This document shows positions 1 through 8,155 of a stretch of DNA of 35,539 nucleotides, in pieces. Both the position numbers and the translations under genes were made by a program. The notes beneath the pieces were generated by a model. It was not told the DNA's origin. It made no database searches and saw only the letters and a program-made list of their open reading frames with translations. The stretch's first letter is position 1, and each line of letters opens with the position of its first letter. This DNA comes from Streptomyces sp. TRM64462 (lineage in GTDB: Bacteria; Actinomycetota; Actinomycetes; Streptomycetales; Streptomycetaceae), in contig NZ_JABWDV010000458.1 of NCBI RefSeq assembly GCF_013362995.1, positions 1 through 35,539 on the forward strand, given 5' to 3'.

Positions 1-626
1 TCGAGTCGATCGAGCGCTACGGCATCGAGAACCTCTCCGTCGGCAAGCGGATCACCTACGACGTGAAGGCGAACTGGAAGCTCATCATCGAGAACTTCAT
101 GGAGTGCTACCACTGCGCCACGATTCACCCCGAACTCACCGAGGTGCTCCCTGAGTTCGCGGACGGATACGCCGCCCAGTACTACGTGGGTCACGGCGCG
201 GAGTTCGGTGAGGACGTCCAGGGCTTCACCGTCGACGGCTCCGAGGGCCTGGACCGCATCCCGGGCGTGGCCGAGGACCAGGATCGCCGCTACTACGCCA
301 TCACCGTACGGCCGCAGGTCTTCGTCAACCTCGTCCCCGACCATGTGATCTTCCACCGCATGTATCCGATGGCACCCGACCGCACGGTCGTCGAGTGCGA
401 CTGGCTGTACCTGCCGCACGTCGTGGAGAGCGGCAAGGACGTGGAGCGTTCGGTGGAGCTGTTCCACCGGGTCAATCGGCAGGACTTCGACGCCTGCGAG
501 CGCACGCAGCCGGCGATGAGCTCGAAGGCGTACGCCAAGGGTGGCGTGCTGGTGCCCAGTGAGCACCACATCGGCGAGTTCCACGCCTGGCTGCAGAACA
601 AGCTGGAGGCGCGTCCTTCGCACTGA
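1..626 (+). CDS. Rieske non-heme iron oxygenase, alpha subunit, C-terminal part (glycine-betaine/choline monooxygenase-like)
   Basis: The gene enters from the left edge; the reading frame starts at base 3 and 207 residues remain. The N-terminal Rieske [2Fe-2S] domain is outside the window. What remains is the catalytic domain, with the motif NWKLIIENFMECYHCATIHP, whose two histidines (H-x4-H) are mononuclear-iron ligands in this family. A later acidic stretch, QDFDACE, is placed where the carboxylate ligand normally lies. Sequence style resembles GbcA and choline monooxygenase-like enzymes, which hydroxylate an N-methyl group and release formaldehyde. The neighbours support this: a flavoprotein reductase that could feed it electrons, then glycine and serine enzymes. 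The exact substrate (glycine betaine, stachydrine, carnitine or another) cannot be read from the fragment. A strong hairpin terminator follows. Confidence 0.82.
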   Translation, partial: ESIERYGIENLSVGKRITYDVKANWKLIIENFMECYHCATIHPELTEVLPEFADGYAAQYYVGHGAEFGEDVQGFTVDGSEGLDRIPGVAEDQDRRYYAITVRPQVFVNLVPDHVIFHRMYPMAPDRTVVECDWLYLPHVVESGKDVERSVELFHRVNRQDFDACERTQPAMSSKAYAKGGVLVPSEHHIGEFHAWLQNKLEARPSH

Positions 627-641
627 CCCCACCCCGAGAAC

Positions 642-685
642 GCCCGCCCACCTGCTGTGGCGGCCCCTCCGGCAGGTGGGCGGGC
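642..685 (+). terminator. Rho-independent-type hairpin after the Rieske oxygenase gene
   Basis: A perfect 14-bp inverted repeat (642–655 with 672–685) surrounds a 16-nt loop, starting 16 nt after the oxygenase stop codon. There is no long T run, as is common in Streptomyces. It separates the oxygenase transcript from the reductase operon. Confidence 0.8.
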
Positions 686-691
686 CATCAG

Positions 692-708
692 GTTGCGAAT
701 CGCGCAAC
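692..708. promoter_or_regulatory. Inverted repeat GTTGCG-N5-CGCAAC, candidate operator
   Basis: Positions 692–697 and 703–708 are perfect complements around a 5-nt centre. A related sequence, GTTGCGTATAGCGAATC, lies at 776–792, on the other side of the candidate promoter at 746–775. Two similar sites flanking a promoter suggest repressor binding, but the regulator is unknown. Confidence 0.4.
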
Positions 709-745
709 GTAGAGCATCATCAGAAATTGATATCGGACACCTCCC

Positions 746-775
746 TTGACAGTGCTCGCACTGCACGGAGAGGAT
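746..775 (+). promoter_or_regulatory. Candidate sigma-HrdB-type promoter for the reductase–gcvH–glyA operon
   Basis: TTGACA at 746–751 is a perfect -35 box. It is followed after 18 nt by GAGGAT at 770–775, a reasonable Streptomyces -10. Transcription would begin near 782, giving a 5' leader of about 50 nt before the ATG at 833. The palindrome at 795–814 would lie inside the leader. Confidence 0.5.
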
Positions 776-794
776 GTTGCGTATAGCGAATCTT

Positions 795-814
795 GTTGTG
801 TCATGTGAGACAAC
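795..814. promoter_or_regulatory. 20-bp imperfect palindrome GTTGTGTCATGTGAGACAAC, candidate operator
   Basis: The two 10-bp halves match at 8 of 10 positions. The site lies just downstream of the candidate promoter and 18 nt before the start codon of the flavoprotein gene, a position where a bound repressor would block transcription. The TTGT…ACAA frame is typical of GntR/FadR-like or IclR-like sites, but no regulator gene lies within this part of the window. Confidence 0.4.
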
Positions 815-832
815 TCCCCGTCTGGAGCCGGC

Positions 833-2014
833 ATGAGGAGCATCACCGTCGTCGGAGCGTCGCTGGCAGGACTGAGCGCGGTCCGCGCGCTGCGCGCAGA
901 GGGCTATGACGGCGAGATCGTCGTCGTGGGGGAGGAGCGCCACACTCCCTACGACCGCCCCCCGCTGTCCAAGGACTTCCTCAAGGGCGACATCGACGCC
1001 GAGGGGCTCGCGCTCGGCGACGCCGACGAGTACGAGGTCCTGGACGTGCACTGGCTGCTCGGCGAGCGCGCCGTGCGGCTCGACCCCGTCGCCCGCACCG
1101 TCACCCTGGCCGGAGGACGGCATGTGCGCACCGACGGCATGGTCATAGCGACCGGCGCCAGCCCCCGGACTCTCCCCGGCGCCGACGGCCTGGCGGGCGT
1201 CCACACCCTGCGTACCCTGGACGACGCCCAGGCCCTGCGCGCCGAACTGCTCGACGGCCTGCCCCGGGTCGTCGTCATCGGCGCCGGGTTCATCGGCGCC
1301 GAGGTGGCCTCCACCGCACACCATCTCGGGCTCCACGTCACCGTCGTCGAGGCGCTCCCCGTACCCCTGGAGCGCCAACTCGGATGCGAGATGGGAATGG
1401 TGGTCTCCTCGCTCCACAGCGATCACGGCGTTCGGCTGCTGTGCGGAACCGGCGTGGCGGAACTGCTCGGCGAGGACCGCGTCACCGGAGTACGGCTGGC
1501 CGACGGGCGTGTGCTGCCCGCCGACATCGTCGTGGCCGGTGTGGGCGTGCGGCCCAACACCGACTGGCTCGCCGGCTCCGGCGTGCGGGTGGACGACGGC
1601 GTGGTGTGCGACTCCGGCTGCTCGACCGGTGTCCCCGGCGTGGTCGCCGTCGGTGACGTCGCCCGCTGCCCCAACCCGTTCACCGGACGGCACGCCCGCG
1701 TCGAGCACTGGAGCAACGCCACCGAGCAGGCGAAGCCCGCCGCCCGCACACTGCTGACCGGTGTGCCGGCCCCCGCCCCGGTCACCCCGCCGTACTTCTG
1801 GTCCGACCAGTACCAGGTCCGCATCCAGGTCGCCGGACATGTCGCCCCCGGCGCCGAGCCCGAGGTCGTCGAGGGCGACATCGACAGCCGCGCCTTCACG
1901 GCCGTCTACCGGCGCGAGGGCACCCCCGTCGCCGTGCTCTCCCTCAACCAGCCGAAGTTCTTCAACCGGCTCCGCCGCACCCTCGTCCCCGCCACCGCGG
2001 CCGTCGTGTCATGA
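833..2014 (+). CDS. FAD/NAD(P)-dependent ferredoxin-reductase-like oxidoreductase
   Basis: This 393-residue protein belongs to the pyridine-nucleotide-disulfide reductase fold used by rubredoxin and ferredoxin reductases of oxygenase systems. An N-terminal FAD-binding Rossmann motif (GASLAG, residues 8–13) is followed by a second NAD(P)H-binding motif (VVIGAGFIGAEVAS) near the middle and the FAD-contacting VVAVGDVA. A C-terminal reductase dimerisation-like region contains YFWSDQY. No redox-active CxxC pair of the thioredoxin-reductase type is seen. The start ATG has a GGAG at 824–827. The gene overlaps the next start by ATGA, so translation is probably coupled. It may supply electrons to the upstream Rieske oxygenase, although a terminator lies between them and no ferredoxin gene is visible here. 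Confidence 0.85.
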   Translation: MRSITVVGASLAGLSAVRALRAEGYDGEIVVVGEERHTPYDRPPLSKDFLKGDIDAEGLALGDADEYEVLDVHWLLGERAVRLDPVARTVTLAGGRHVRTDGMVIATGASPRTLPGADGLAGVHTLRTLDDAQALRAELLDGLPRVVVIGAGFIGAEVASTAHHLGLHVTVVEALPVPLERQLGCEMGMVVSSLHSDHGVRLLCGTGVAELLGEDRVTGVRLADGRVLPADIVVAGVGVRPNTDWLAGSGVRVDDGVVCDSGCSTGVPGVVAVGDVARCPNPFTGRHARVEHWSNATEQAKPAARTLLTGVPAPAPVTPPYFWSDQYQVRIQVAGHVAPGAEPEVVEGDIDSRAFTAVYRREGTPVAVLSLNQPKFFNRLRRTLVPATAAVVS

Positions 2015-2448
2015 CCTCCGCGCCTCGACTCCGCCGGGAATCCGCAGAAGAGACCGCCACGAGCATTCCGCGGCACCTGCGGTACACCTGGGACCACCAG
2101 TGGCTCGTCGTGGACGAGGGCAACGCCACTGTCGGCATCACCGCGTTCGCGGCGAAGGCCCTCGGTGACGTGGTCGACCTCCGTCTCCCCGCGGTCGGCT
2201 CCTGGGTCGAGGCGGGGGACAACTGCGGACACATCGAGTCACGGACCGCCGTCAGCGGCCTGTACGCCCCCGCCTCGGGCCGGGTGCTGGAAGTCAACCC
2301 CGTGCTGGCCGGCGACCCCGGCGTCGTCAAGGCCGCTCCCTATACCGGCGGCTGGCTGTTCCGTCTGCGGGTCGAGAACATCACCGGCGCGCTGACCCCC
2401 GAGGCCTACGCCGCCCACTGTGCCCACACTCAAGGAGACCGCCGATGA
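2011..2448 (+). CDS. GcvH-like protein lacking the lipoyl lysine
   Basis: The 145-residue product aligns across the glycine-cleavage H-protein fold: a [12 protein letters not shown] start, [27 protein letters not shown] and the terminal [10 protein letters not shown]. Family H proteins carry the lipoylated lysine in an ESVK-type motif. Here the motif reads ESRT, so residue 79 is threonine (ACC at 2245–2247), and no lysine replaces it nearby. It also has about 18 extra N-terminal residues. Without the lysine it should not work as a classical aminomethyl carrier. It overlaps both neighbours by ATGA, with no clear Shine–Dalgarno of its own, so it is made together with the reductase and SHMT. Possible roles are a structural partner or a decayed copy. 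The gene as a whole looks intact, which argues against simple decay. Confidence 0.8.
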   Translation: MTSAPRLRRESAEETATSIPRHLRYTWDHQWLVVDEGNATVGITAFAAKALGDVVDLRLPAVGSWVEAGDNCGHIESRTAVSGLYAPASGRVLEVNPVLAGDPGVVKAAPYTGGWLFRLRVENITGALTPEAYAAHCAHTQGDRR

Positions 2449-3719
2449 CCCTGTTCAACCAGCCTCTGCACGAGCTCGACCCGGAGGTGGCCGCCGCGGT
2501 CGATGCCGAGCTGGAGCGTCAGCAGTCGACCCTGGAGATGATCGCCTCGGAGAACTTCGCGCCCGTCGCCGTGTTGGAGGCGCAGGGCTCGGTCCTGACG
2601 AACAAGTACGCCGAGGGCTACCCGGGACGGCGCTACTACGGCGGCTGTGAACACGTCGACGTCGCCGAGCAGATCGCCATCGACCGGATCAAGGAGCTGT
2701 TCGGCGCCGAGTACGCCAACGTCCAGCCCCACTCGGGGGCCTCCGCCAACCAGGCCGCCCTCTTTGCCCTGGCCCAGCCCGGCGACACGATCCTGGGCCT
2801 GGACCTGGCCCACGGTGGCCACCTCACCCACGGTATGAAGATCAACTTCTCGGGCAAGCAGTTTCACGTGGTTCCGTACCACGTGGACGCCGAGTCCGGT
2901 CTGGTCGACATGGCGGAGCTGGAGCGCCTGGCCAAGGAGCACCGGCCAAAGGTGATCATCGCGGGCTGGTCGGCGTATCCGCGTCAGCTGGACTTCGCCG
3001 AGTTCCGGCGGATCGCAGACGAGGTCCAGGCGTACCTGTGGGTGGACATGGCCCACTTCGCGGGGCTGGTCGCGGCCGGGCTGCACCCCAACCCCGTCGA
3101 GTACGCGGACGTCGTCACCTCCACCACCCACAAGACCCTCGGCGGGCCGCGCGGCGGCATCATCCTCGCCAGGAAGGACTTCGCGAAGAAGCTGAACTCC
3201 TCCGTCTTCCCGGGCTTCCAGGGCGGCCCGCTGGAGCATGTGATCGCGGCCAAGGCGGTGTCCTTCAAGGTCGCCGCGTCGGAGGAGTTCAAGGAGCGTC
3301 AGCGCCGTACGGTCGAGGGCGCGAAGATCCTCGCCGAGCGGCTGACGGCCGCCGACGCCCGTGAAGCCGGGGTGAACGTGCTGTCCGGCGGCACGGACGT
3401 GCATCTGATCCTGGTCGACCTGCGCGAGTCCGAGCTGGACGGCCGGCAGGCCGAGGACCGCCTCCACGAGGTCGGCATCACGGTCAACCGCAACGCCGTC
3501 CCGAACGACCCGCGCCCGCCGATGGTGACGTCCGGTCTGCGGATCGGCACCCCGGCCCTGGCCACCCGCGGCTTCCAGGCGGAGGACTTCGCCGAGGTCG
3601 CGGACGTCATCGCCGAGGCGCTGAAGGCGCCTTCTCCCTTCGGGGCGGCCGACGCCGAAGCGCTCAAGGCCCGGGTCAGGGCCCTGGCCGACAAGCACCC
3701 GCTGTACCCCGGTCTGTAA
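2445..3719 (+). CDS. glyA: Serine hydroxymethyltransferase
   Basis: This PLP enzyme interconverts glycine plus methylene-tetrahydrofolate with serine. The 424-residue sequence is full length and shows all the family landmarks: the N-terminal LEMIASENF, the [13 protein letters not shown] substrate loop, [12 protein letters not shown], and the PLP-lysine motif [14 protein letters not shown] with Schiff-base Lys230. An AAGGAG at 2432–2437, inside the gcvH-like gene, sets the ATG. Because it sits between a GcvH-like gene and serine dehydratase, it is probably a catabolic paralogue that turns glycine into serine for pyruvate formation, rather than the housekeeping copy. That last point is inference. 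Confidence 0.97.
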   Translation: MTLFNQPLHELDPEVAAAVDAELERQQSTLEMIASENFAPVAVLEAQGSVLTNKYAEGYPGRRYYGGCEHVDVAEQIAIDRIKELFGAEYANVQPHSGASANQAALFALAQPGDTILGLDLAHGGHLTHGMKINFSGKQFHVVPYHVDAESGLVDMAELERLAKEHRPKVIIAGWSAYPRQLDFAEFRRIADEVQAYLWVDMAHFAGLVAAGLHPNPVEYADVVTSTTHKTLGGPRGGIILARKDFAKKLNSSVFPGFQGGPLEHVIAAKAVSFKVAASEEFKERQRRTVEGAKILAERLTAADAREAGVNVLSGGTDVHLILVDLRESELDGRQAEDRLHEVGITVNRNAVPNDPRPPMVTSGLRIGTPALATRGFQAEDFAEVADVIAEALKAPSPFGAADAEALKARVRALADKHPLYPGL

Positions 3720-3787
3720 CCGACAACCTCCCGCAGGGGTGTGCCCGTGACCGCTCGGCACGCCCCGCCCATCCCCCGGAGTATGGC

Positions 3788-5170
3788 GTGGCAATCAGCG
3801 TCTTCGACCTGTTCTCCATCGGCATCGGCCCGTCCAGCTCGCACACCGTCGGTCCGATGCGCGCCGCCGGGATGTTCGTCGCCCGGCTCAAGCAGGACGG
3901 CGTGCTCGCCCAGACCGCCGCTGTACGGGCGGAACTGTTCGGCTCCCTCGGTGCCACGGGCCACGGCCACGGCACTCCCAAGGCCGTGCTGCTCGGCCTG
4001 GAGGGCTATGAGCCGCACACGGTCGACGTCGCCCAGGCCGACGTGGACGTCGAGCGGATCCGCGGCACCGGGCGCATCCGCCTCCTCGGTGCCGAGATCG
4101 GCCCGGCCCACGAGATCGACTTCGACGCTTCGACCCAGCTGGTCCTGCACCGTCGGCGCTCACTGCCGTACCACGCCAACGGCATGATCCTCTTCGCGTA
4201 CGACGCCGACGGGGTGCCGCTGCTGGAGAAGACGTACTACTCGGTGGGCGGCGGCTTCGTCGTCGACGAGGACGCCGTCGGGGCGGGCCGGATCAAGCCC
4301 GACGACACGGTCCTGAAGTACCCCTTCCGCACGGGCGACGAACTGCTGCGCCTGACGCGGGAGACGGGCCTGTCGATCGCGTCGCTGATGCTGGAGAACG
4401 AGAAGGCCTGGCGCACCGAGGACGAGATCCGCGCGGGCCTGCTGAAGATCTGGCGCGTCATGGAGGCCTGCGTCTCCCGGGGGCTGGACCGCGAGGGCAT
4501 CCTCCCCGGCGGTCTGAAGGTCCGTCGGCGGGCCGCGGCGGCGGCTCGGGCGCTGCGCAGCGAGGGCGACCCGGCGGACCGCGCCATGGAATGGGTGACC
4601 CTCTACGCGATGGCCGTCAACGAGGAGAACGCCGCGGGCGGCCGAGTCGTCACCGCTCCGACGAACGGCGCGGCGGGCATCATCCCCGCTGTCCTGCACT
4701 ACTTCCTCGACTTCGTGCCGGGCGCCGACGAGGACGGCATCGTCCGCTTCCTGCTCGCGGCGGGCGCCATCGGCCTGCTCTTCAAGGAGAACGCATCCAT
4801 CTCCGGCGCCGAGGTCGGCTGCCAGGGCGAGGTCGGCTCAGCCTGCTCGATGGCCGCCGGTGGTCTCGCCGAGGTGCTCGGCGGCAGCCCCGAACAGGTC
4901 GAGAACGCCGCCGAGATCGGCATGGAACACAACCTCGGCCTGACCTGCGACCCGGTCGGCGGCCTGGTCCAGATCCCGTGCATCGAGCGCAACGGCATGG
5001 CCGCGGTCAAGGCCGTCACGGCCGCCCGGATGGCCCTGCGCGGCGACGGCCGGCACCACGTCTCCCTCGACAAGGTCATCAAGACCATGAAGGAGACCGG
5101 CGCCGACATGAAGGTCAAGTACAAGGAGACCGCCCGCGGCGGCCTCGCCGTCAACGTCATCGAGTGCTGA
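3788..5170 (+). CDS. sdaA: L-serine dehydratase, single-chain iron–sulfur type
   Basis: It deaminates L-serine to pyruvate and ammonia using a [4Fe-4S] cluster. The 460-residue protein has the N-terminal SdaA beta domain ([18 protein letters not shown]) and the alpha domain with [32 protein letters not shown] and [15 protein letters not shown], which supply conserved cysteines. It ends in VNVIEC; a C-terminal cysteine reaching into the active site is described for the type-2 family, so the TGA at 5168–5170 is probably the true end. The GTG start follows GGAG at 3778–3781. It lies 68 nt after glyA on the same strand and completes a glycine to serine to pyruvate route. The sequence just after the stop, in the same frame, also looks coding. 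Confidence 0.96.
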   Translation: MAISVFDLFSIGIGPSSSHTVGPMRAAGMFVARLKQDGVLAQTAAVRAELFGSLGATGHGHGTPKAVLLGLEGYEPHTVDVAQADVDVERIRGTGRIRLLGAEIGPAHEIDFDASTQLVLHRRRSLPYHANGMILFAYDADGVPLLEKTYYSVGGGFVVDEDAVGAGRIKPDDTVLKYPFRTGDELLRLTRETGLSIASLMLENEKAWRTEDEIRAGLLKIWRVMEACVSRGLDREGILPGGLKVRRRAAAAARALRSEGDPADRAMEWVTLYAMAVNEENAAGGRVVTAPTNGAAGIIPAVLHYFLDFVPGADEDGIVRFLLAAGAIGLLFKENASISGAEVGCQGEVGSACSMAAGGLAEVLGGSPEQVENAAEIGMEHNLGLTCDPVGGLVQIPCIERNGMAAVKAVTAARMALRGDGRHHVSLDKVIKTMKETGADMKVKYKETARGGLAVNVIEC

Positions 5171-5359
5171 GAGCCGGACGCGTCCGGTCAGTTCGCCCGG
5201 GAGGAGTCCGATCTGCGCGAACCGCTGCGCTCCGGGGCGCCGGACGAGGAGATCGCGCGGCTCTGGCAGCGCGCGATGTGGGGGAAGAAGGCCGGCTCCG
5301 GCCTCGACGAGCCGTCGTTCCGGCAGCCCGACCGGCCGATGTCGGCCATCGGCGGCTGA
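5171..5359 (+). pseudogene. Coding-like remnant of about 62 codons directly after sdaA, unknown family
   Basis: Starting right after the sdaA TGA and in the same frame, 62 sense codons run to a TGA at 5357–5359, and all but three have G or C at the third position. The translation is hydrophilic and protein-like (for example [20 protein letters not shown] and ending [10 protein letters not shown]). There is no start codon with a ribosome site, apart from an internal ATG near 5275. It looks like the 3' end of a lost gene, possibly a former neighbour of fdhD. A short independent gene or a readthrough extension cannot be excluded. I do not recognise the family. Confidence 0.4.
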
Positions 5360-5412
5360 CGCCCCGGGCGGAGAGCGCAACGACGTCCACAGACAGAGCG
5401 GGGAGTGAGGCC

Positions 5413-6270
5413 ATGGGACGGGTCACCGAGCGGCGGCGCGTGCTGCGCATCCGGGACGGCGCGCCGAGCACGCGCACCGACACGCTGGTGGCGGAGGAGC
5501 CACTGGAGATCCGGCTCCGCGGCAAGCCGCTGGCGATCACCATGCGCACCCCCGGGGACGACTTCGCGCTCGCCGCCGGCTTCCTGGTCAGCGAGGGCGT
5601 CGTGAGCCGGGCCGAGGACGTGTCGAACATCGTGTATTGCGCGGGCGCCACGCAGGACGGCTCGAACACCTACAACATCGTCGACGTGCACCTCGCCCCC
5701 GGCGTACCGCTGCCCGACATCACGCTCGAACGGAACGTGTACACCACGTCGTCGTGCGGCCTGTGCGGCAAGGCCAGTCTGGACGCCGTACGGACCACTG
5801 CGCGCTGGCCGATCGCCGACACGCCTCCGGTCCGCGTCACGCCCGGGCTGCTGACTGCCCTGCCCGACCGACTGCGGGCCGCGCAGCGGGTGTTCGACCG
5901 CACCGGTGGACTGCATGCCGCCGGACTGTTCTTGCCCGAGGGGGAACTGCTGGACGTCCGGGAGGACGTCGGCCGGCACAATGCCGTCGACAAGCTGATC
6001 GGCCGCGCGCTGAGGTCCGACCGACTGCCGTTGTCCCGAACCGTTCTGCTGGTGTCCGGGCGGGCGTCGTTCGAGCTGGCCCAGAAGGCGGTGATGGCGG
6101 GCATCCCGGTGCTGGCGGCGGTCTCGGCGCCGTCCTCCCTCGCCGTGGACCTGGCGGTGGAGACGGGGCTCACGCTGATCGGCTTCCTGCGCGGCGGCTC
6201 CATGAACGTGTACGCGGGCGAGCAGCGCCTCGACCTGCGAGCCGGGGCATCGGCGGGAGCGGGTACGTGA
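5413..6270 (+). CDS. fdhD: Formate dehydrogenase accessory sulfurtransferase FdhD
   Basis: FdhD passes sulfur from a cysteine desulfurase to the molybdenum cofactor of formate dehydrogenase, which is needed for activity. The 285-residue protein has the family start [20 protein letters not shown], the sulfur-carrying CxxC loop SSCGLCG (Cys115 and Cys118), GGLHAAGLF, the [14 protein letters not shown] signature and a C-terminal NVYAGEQR. The ATG has GGGGAG at 5400–5405. Its stop overlaps the next start as GTGA (6267–6270). No formate dehydrogenase catalytic subunit is in the window. The pairing with a mycothiol glycosyltransferase suggests a shared job in formaldehyde and formate oxidation. Confidence 0.95.
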   Translation: MGRVTERRRVLRIRDGAPSTRTDTLVAEEPLEIRLRGKPLAITMRTPGDDFALAAGFLVSEGVVSRAEDVSNIVYCAGATQDGSNTYNIVDVHLAPGVPLPDITLERNVYTTSSCGLCGKASLDAVRTTARWPIADTPPVRVTPGLLTALPDRLRAAQRVFDRTGGLHAAGLFLPEGELLDVREDVGRHNAVDKLIGRALRSDRLPLSRTVLLVSGRASFELAQKAVMAGIPVLAAVSAPSSLAVDLAVETGLTLIGFLRGGSMNVYAGEQRLDLRAGASAGAGT

Positions 6271-7631
6271 CCCGGCTCGAAGAGTTCCCGCGCAGCCGTA
6301 GCCACGTCAACACCCTCGTCGGCCCGCCCCGATCGCGGCCATCCCGCGCTTGCAGCCGCCCCCGCCGTGTCGCGATGCTCAGCGTGCACACCTCACCGCT
6401 GCACCAGCCCGGTACCGGCGACGCGGGCGGCATGAACGTCTACATCGTCGAGCTCGCCAAGCGCCTCGCCGCCATCGACATCGAGGTGGAGATCTTCACC
6501 CGGGCCACCTCCGCCGAGCTCCCGCCCAGCGTCGAGCTCACGCCGGGAGTTCTGGTACGGCACGTGGCCGCCGGACCGTACGAAGGTCTGGCCAAGGAGG
6601 ACCTCCCGGCCCGGCTGTGCGCCTTCACGCACGGCGTGACGCAGGTCTGGGCCGGCCACCACCCCGGCCACTACGACCTCGTCCACTCCCACTACTGGCT
6701 CTCCGGCCACGTCGGCCGCCTCGCCGCCGAGCGCTGGGGCGTCCCGCTCGTCCACGCCATGCACACCATGGCCAAGGTCAAGAACGCCGAACTGGCCGAC
6801 GACGACACCCCCGAGCCCGCCGCCCGCGTGCTCGGCGAGACCCACGTCGTACGGGCCGCCGACCGGTTGATAGCGAATACCGAAAAGGAAGCGGACGATC
6901 TGCTCCGCCACTACGACGCAGACCCCGGCCGGGTCGCCGTCGTCCACCCCGGTGTCGACCTGGAGCGCTTCCGGCCCGGCGCCCGGGGCACAGAGGCCGG
7001 ACGGGCCGCGGCCCGGTCCCGGCTCGGCCTGCCGCAGGACGCGCTGATCCCGCTGTTCGTGGGCCGCATACAGCCGTTGAAGGCGCCGGACGTACTGCTG
7101 CGCGCGGTGGCCCGGCTGCTGGACGAGCGGCCCTGGCTGCGTGAGCGGATCGTGGTGCCGGTCGTGGGCGGGCCCAGCGGCAGCGGCCTGGCCGAGCCCG
7201 AAGGACTGCAGAAGCTGGCGGCCCGCCTCGGCATCTCCGACGTCGTGCTGTTCCGGCCGCCGGTCGGCCAGGACCAGCTCGCCGACTGGTACCGGGCGGC
7301 GTCCGTTCTGGTCATGCCCTCCTACAGCGAGTCCTTCGGCCTGGTGGCCGTCGAGGCGCAGGCCTGCGGCACCCCTGTGATCGCTGCTGAGGTCGGCGGC
7401 TTGCCGGTGGCGGTGAAGGACGGGGTGAGCGGCGTCCTCGTACCAGGGCACGATCCGGTGGACTACGCGGAGGCGTTGTCCGGCTTCGCCGACGATCCCG
7501 CGGGTTCCAGCCGGATGGGGGAGGCGGCAGTCCAGCACGCCCGCTCCTTCGGCTGGGATACGGCCGCGGCGACGACGGCGAACGTGTACACCGCGGCCCT
7601 GCGGGAGCGCAGGCTCCGCCGCATCTCGTGA
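6267..7631 (+). CDS. mshA: D-inositol-3-phosphate glycosyltransferase (MshA family), mycothiol biosynthesis
   Basis: MshA transfers GlcNAc from UDP-GlcNAc to inositol-3-phosphate, the first committed step of mycothiol synthesis. The 454-residue GT4 (GT-B fold) protein shows [18 protein letters not shown] at residues about 31–48, [15 protein letters not shown], the acceptor-side [11 protein letters not shown], and the nucleotide-sugar region [20 protein letters not shown] with both conserved glutamates. Length matches the family. I chose the GTG at 6267 because it overlaps the fdhD stop (GTGA) and gives the usual N-terminal length; an ATG further in (near 6375) would cut the first strand. Many Streptomyces keep mshA elsewhere, so this may be a second copy serving this pathway; that cannot be tested here. 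Confidence 0.88.
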   Translation: MTRLEEFPRSRSHVNTLVGPPRSRPSRACSRPRRVAMLSVHTSPLHQPGTGDAGGMNVYIVELAKRLAAIDIEVEIFTRATSAELPPSVELTPGVLVRHVAAGPYEGLAKEDLPARLCAFTHGVTQVWAGHHPGHYDLVHSHYWLSGHVGRLAAERWGVPLVHAMHTMAKVKNAELADDDTPEPAARVLGETHVVRAADRLIANTEKEADDLLRHYDADPGRVAVVHPGVDLERFRPGARGTEAGRAAARSRLGLPQDALIPLFVGRIQPLKAPDVLLRAVARLLDERPWLRERIVVPVVGGPSGSGLAEPEGLQKLAARLGISDVVLFRPPVGQDQLADWYRAASVLVMPSYSESFGLVAVEAQACGTPVIAAEVGGLPVAVKDGVSGVLVPGHDPVDYAEALSGFADDPAGSSRMGEAAVQHARSFGWDTAAATTANVYTAALRERRLRRIS

Positions 7632-7694
7632 CTCCCCCGCCTGACCGCCCTCACCACACGGACGGGCGTCCACCTGCCGACACCGAGGGGAAGG

Positions 7695-8040
7695 TCACTC
7701 ATCGCCCCGAGCCGGACGCGTCGGCGGCGTGGACCTGGCGGAGAAACGCCGTTGCCACGGTACTTCGACCGCACGGGAGTGGTAGTGCTGCCGCACCCAT
7801 TGGACCGCCTCCTTGGGATTCATGCCCTCGAAGACGCAGATCGTGGAGAGCCCCGTGCCGGTCCGACCGATGCCGCCCTCGCAGCAGATCTCCACGCGTT
7901 CGCCCGCGGCGCGGTCGTAGGCGATGCGACGGCGATGGTCCCCCACGAGGACGGCCACCGGCAGCCGTAGATCCGGAGCTTTCGCGTCTCGGCGTCCCGC
8001 CCATGGTCGCCCCGCAGTCGCCCCGCACCGTGGTTTGTTG
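7695..8040 (-). pseudogene. Truncated protein-tyrosine-phosphatase-like gene
   Basis: On the minus strand an open frame reads DLRLPVAVLVGD, then AYDRAAGERVEICCEGGIGRTGTGLS, then AVQWVRQHYHSRAVEVPWQRRF. The middle carries the intact C-x5-R phosphatase loop (CEGGIGR), and the end matches the C-terminus of small actinobacterial tyrosine-phosphatase-family proteins. Those proteins are about 150–170 residues; here the N-terminal half is missing and replaced by unrelated sequence without a clear start or ribosome site. The open frame extends to about 8040, but recognisable homology covers only about 7710–7985. It is most likely a decayed gene. The remaining intergenic DNA on both sides holds nothing else I can name except the iron box at 8064. 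Confidence 0.55.
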
Positions 8041-8063
8041 AGCGTTCACCTACCCGGTCGAAG

Positions 8064-8082
8064 TTTGGTGAGGCTTACCTCA
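8064..8082. promoter_or_regulatory. Iron box (IdeR/DmdR1-type operator)
   Basis: TTTGGTGAGGCTTACCTCA matches 15 of 19 positions of the actinobacterial iron box TTAGGTTAGGCTAACCTAA. It lies 73 nt upstream of the lipoprotein start at 8156. This predicts repression of the importer genes when iron is plentiful. Confidence 0.75.
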
Positions 8083-8155
8083 TAGACTGGCGCGGCTCCT
8101 GCTGCCGCGACCGGTGCCGGGGCATGACCGTCCCCTCCCGTACGACAGGATCCCC

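Noticed and set aside
293..1840. Long minus-strand open frame of 515 codons
   Set aside because: It lies antisense to the Rieske and flavoprotein genes, has no protein-family motif, and is the usual GC-rich shadow frame.
5168..5170. TGA of sdaA as selenocysteine codon (next to a formate dehydrogenase maturation gene)
   Set aside because: SdaA proteins naturally end in the VNVIEC-type tail with a functional terminal cysteine, and I see no obvious selenocysteine-insertion stem after the codon.
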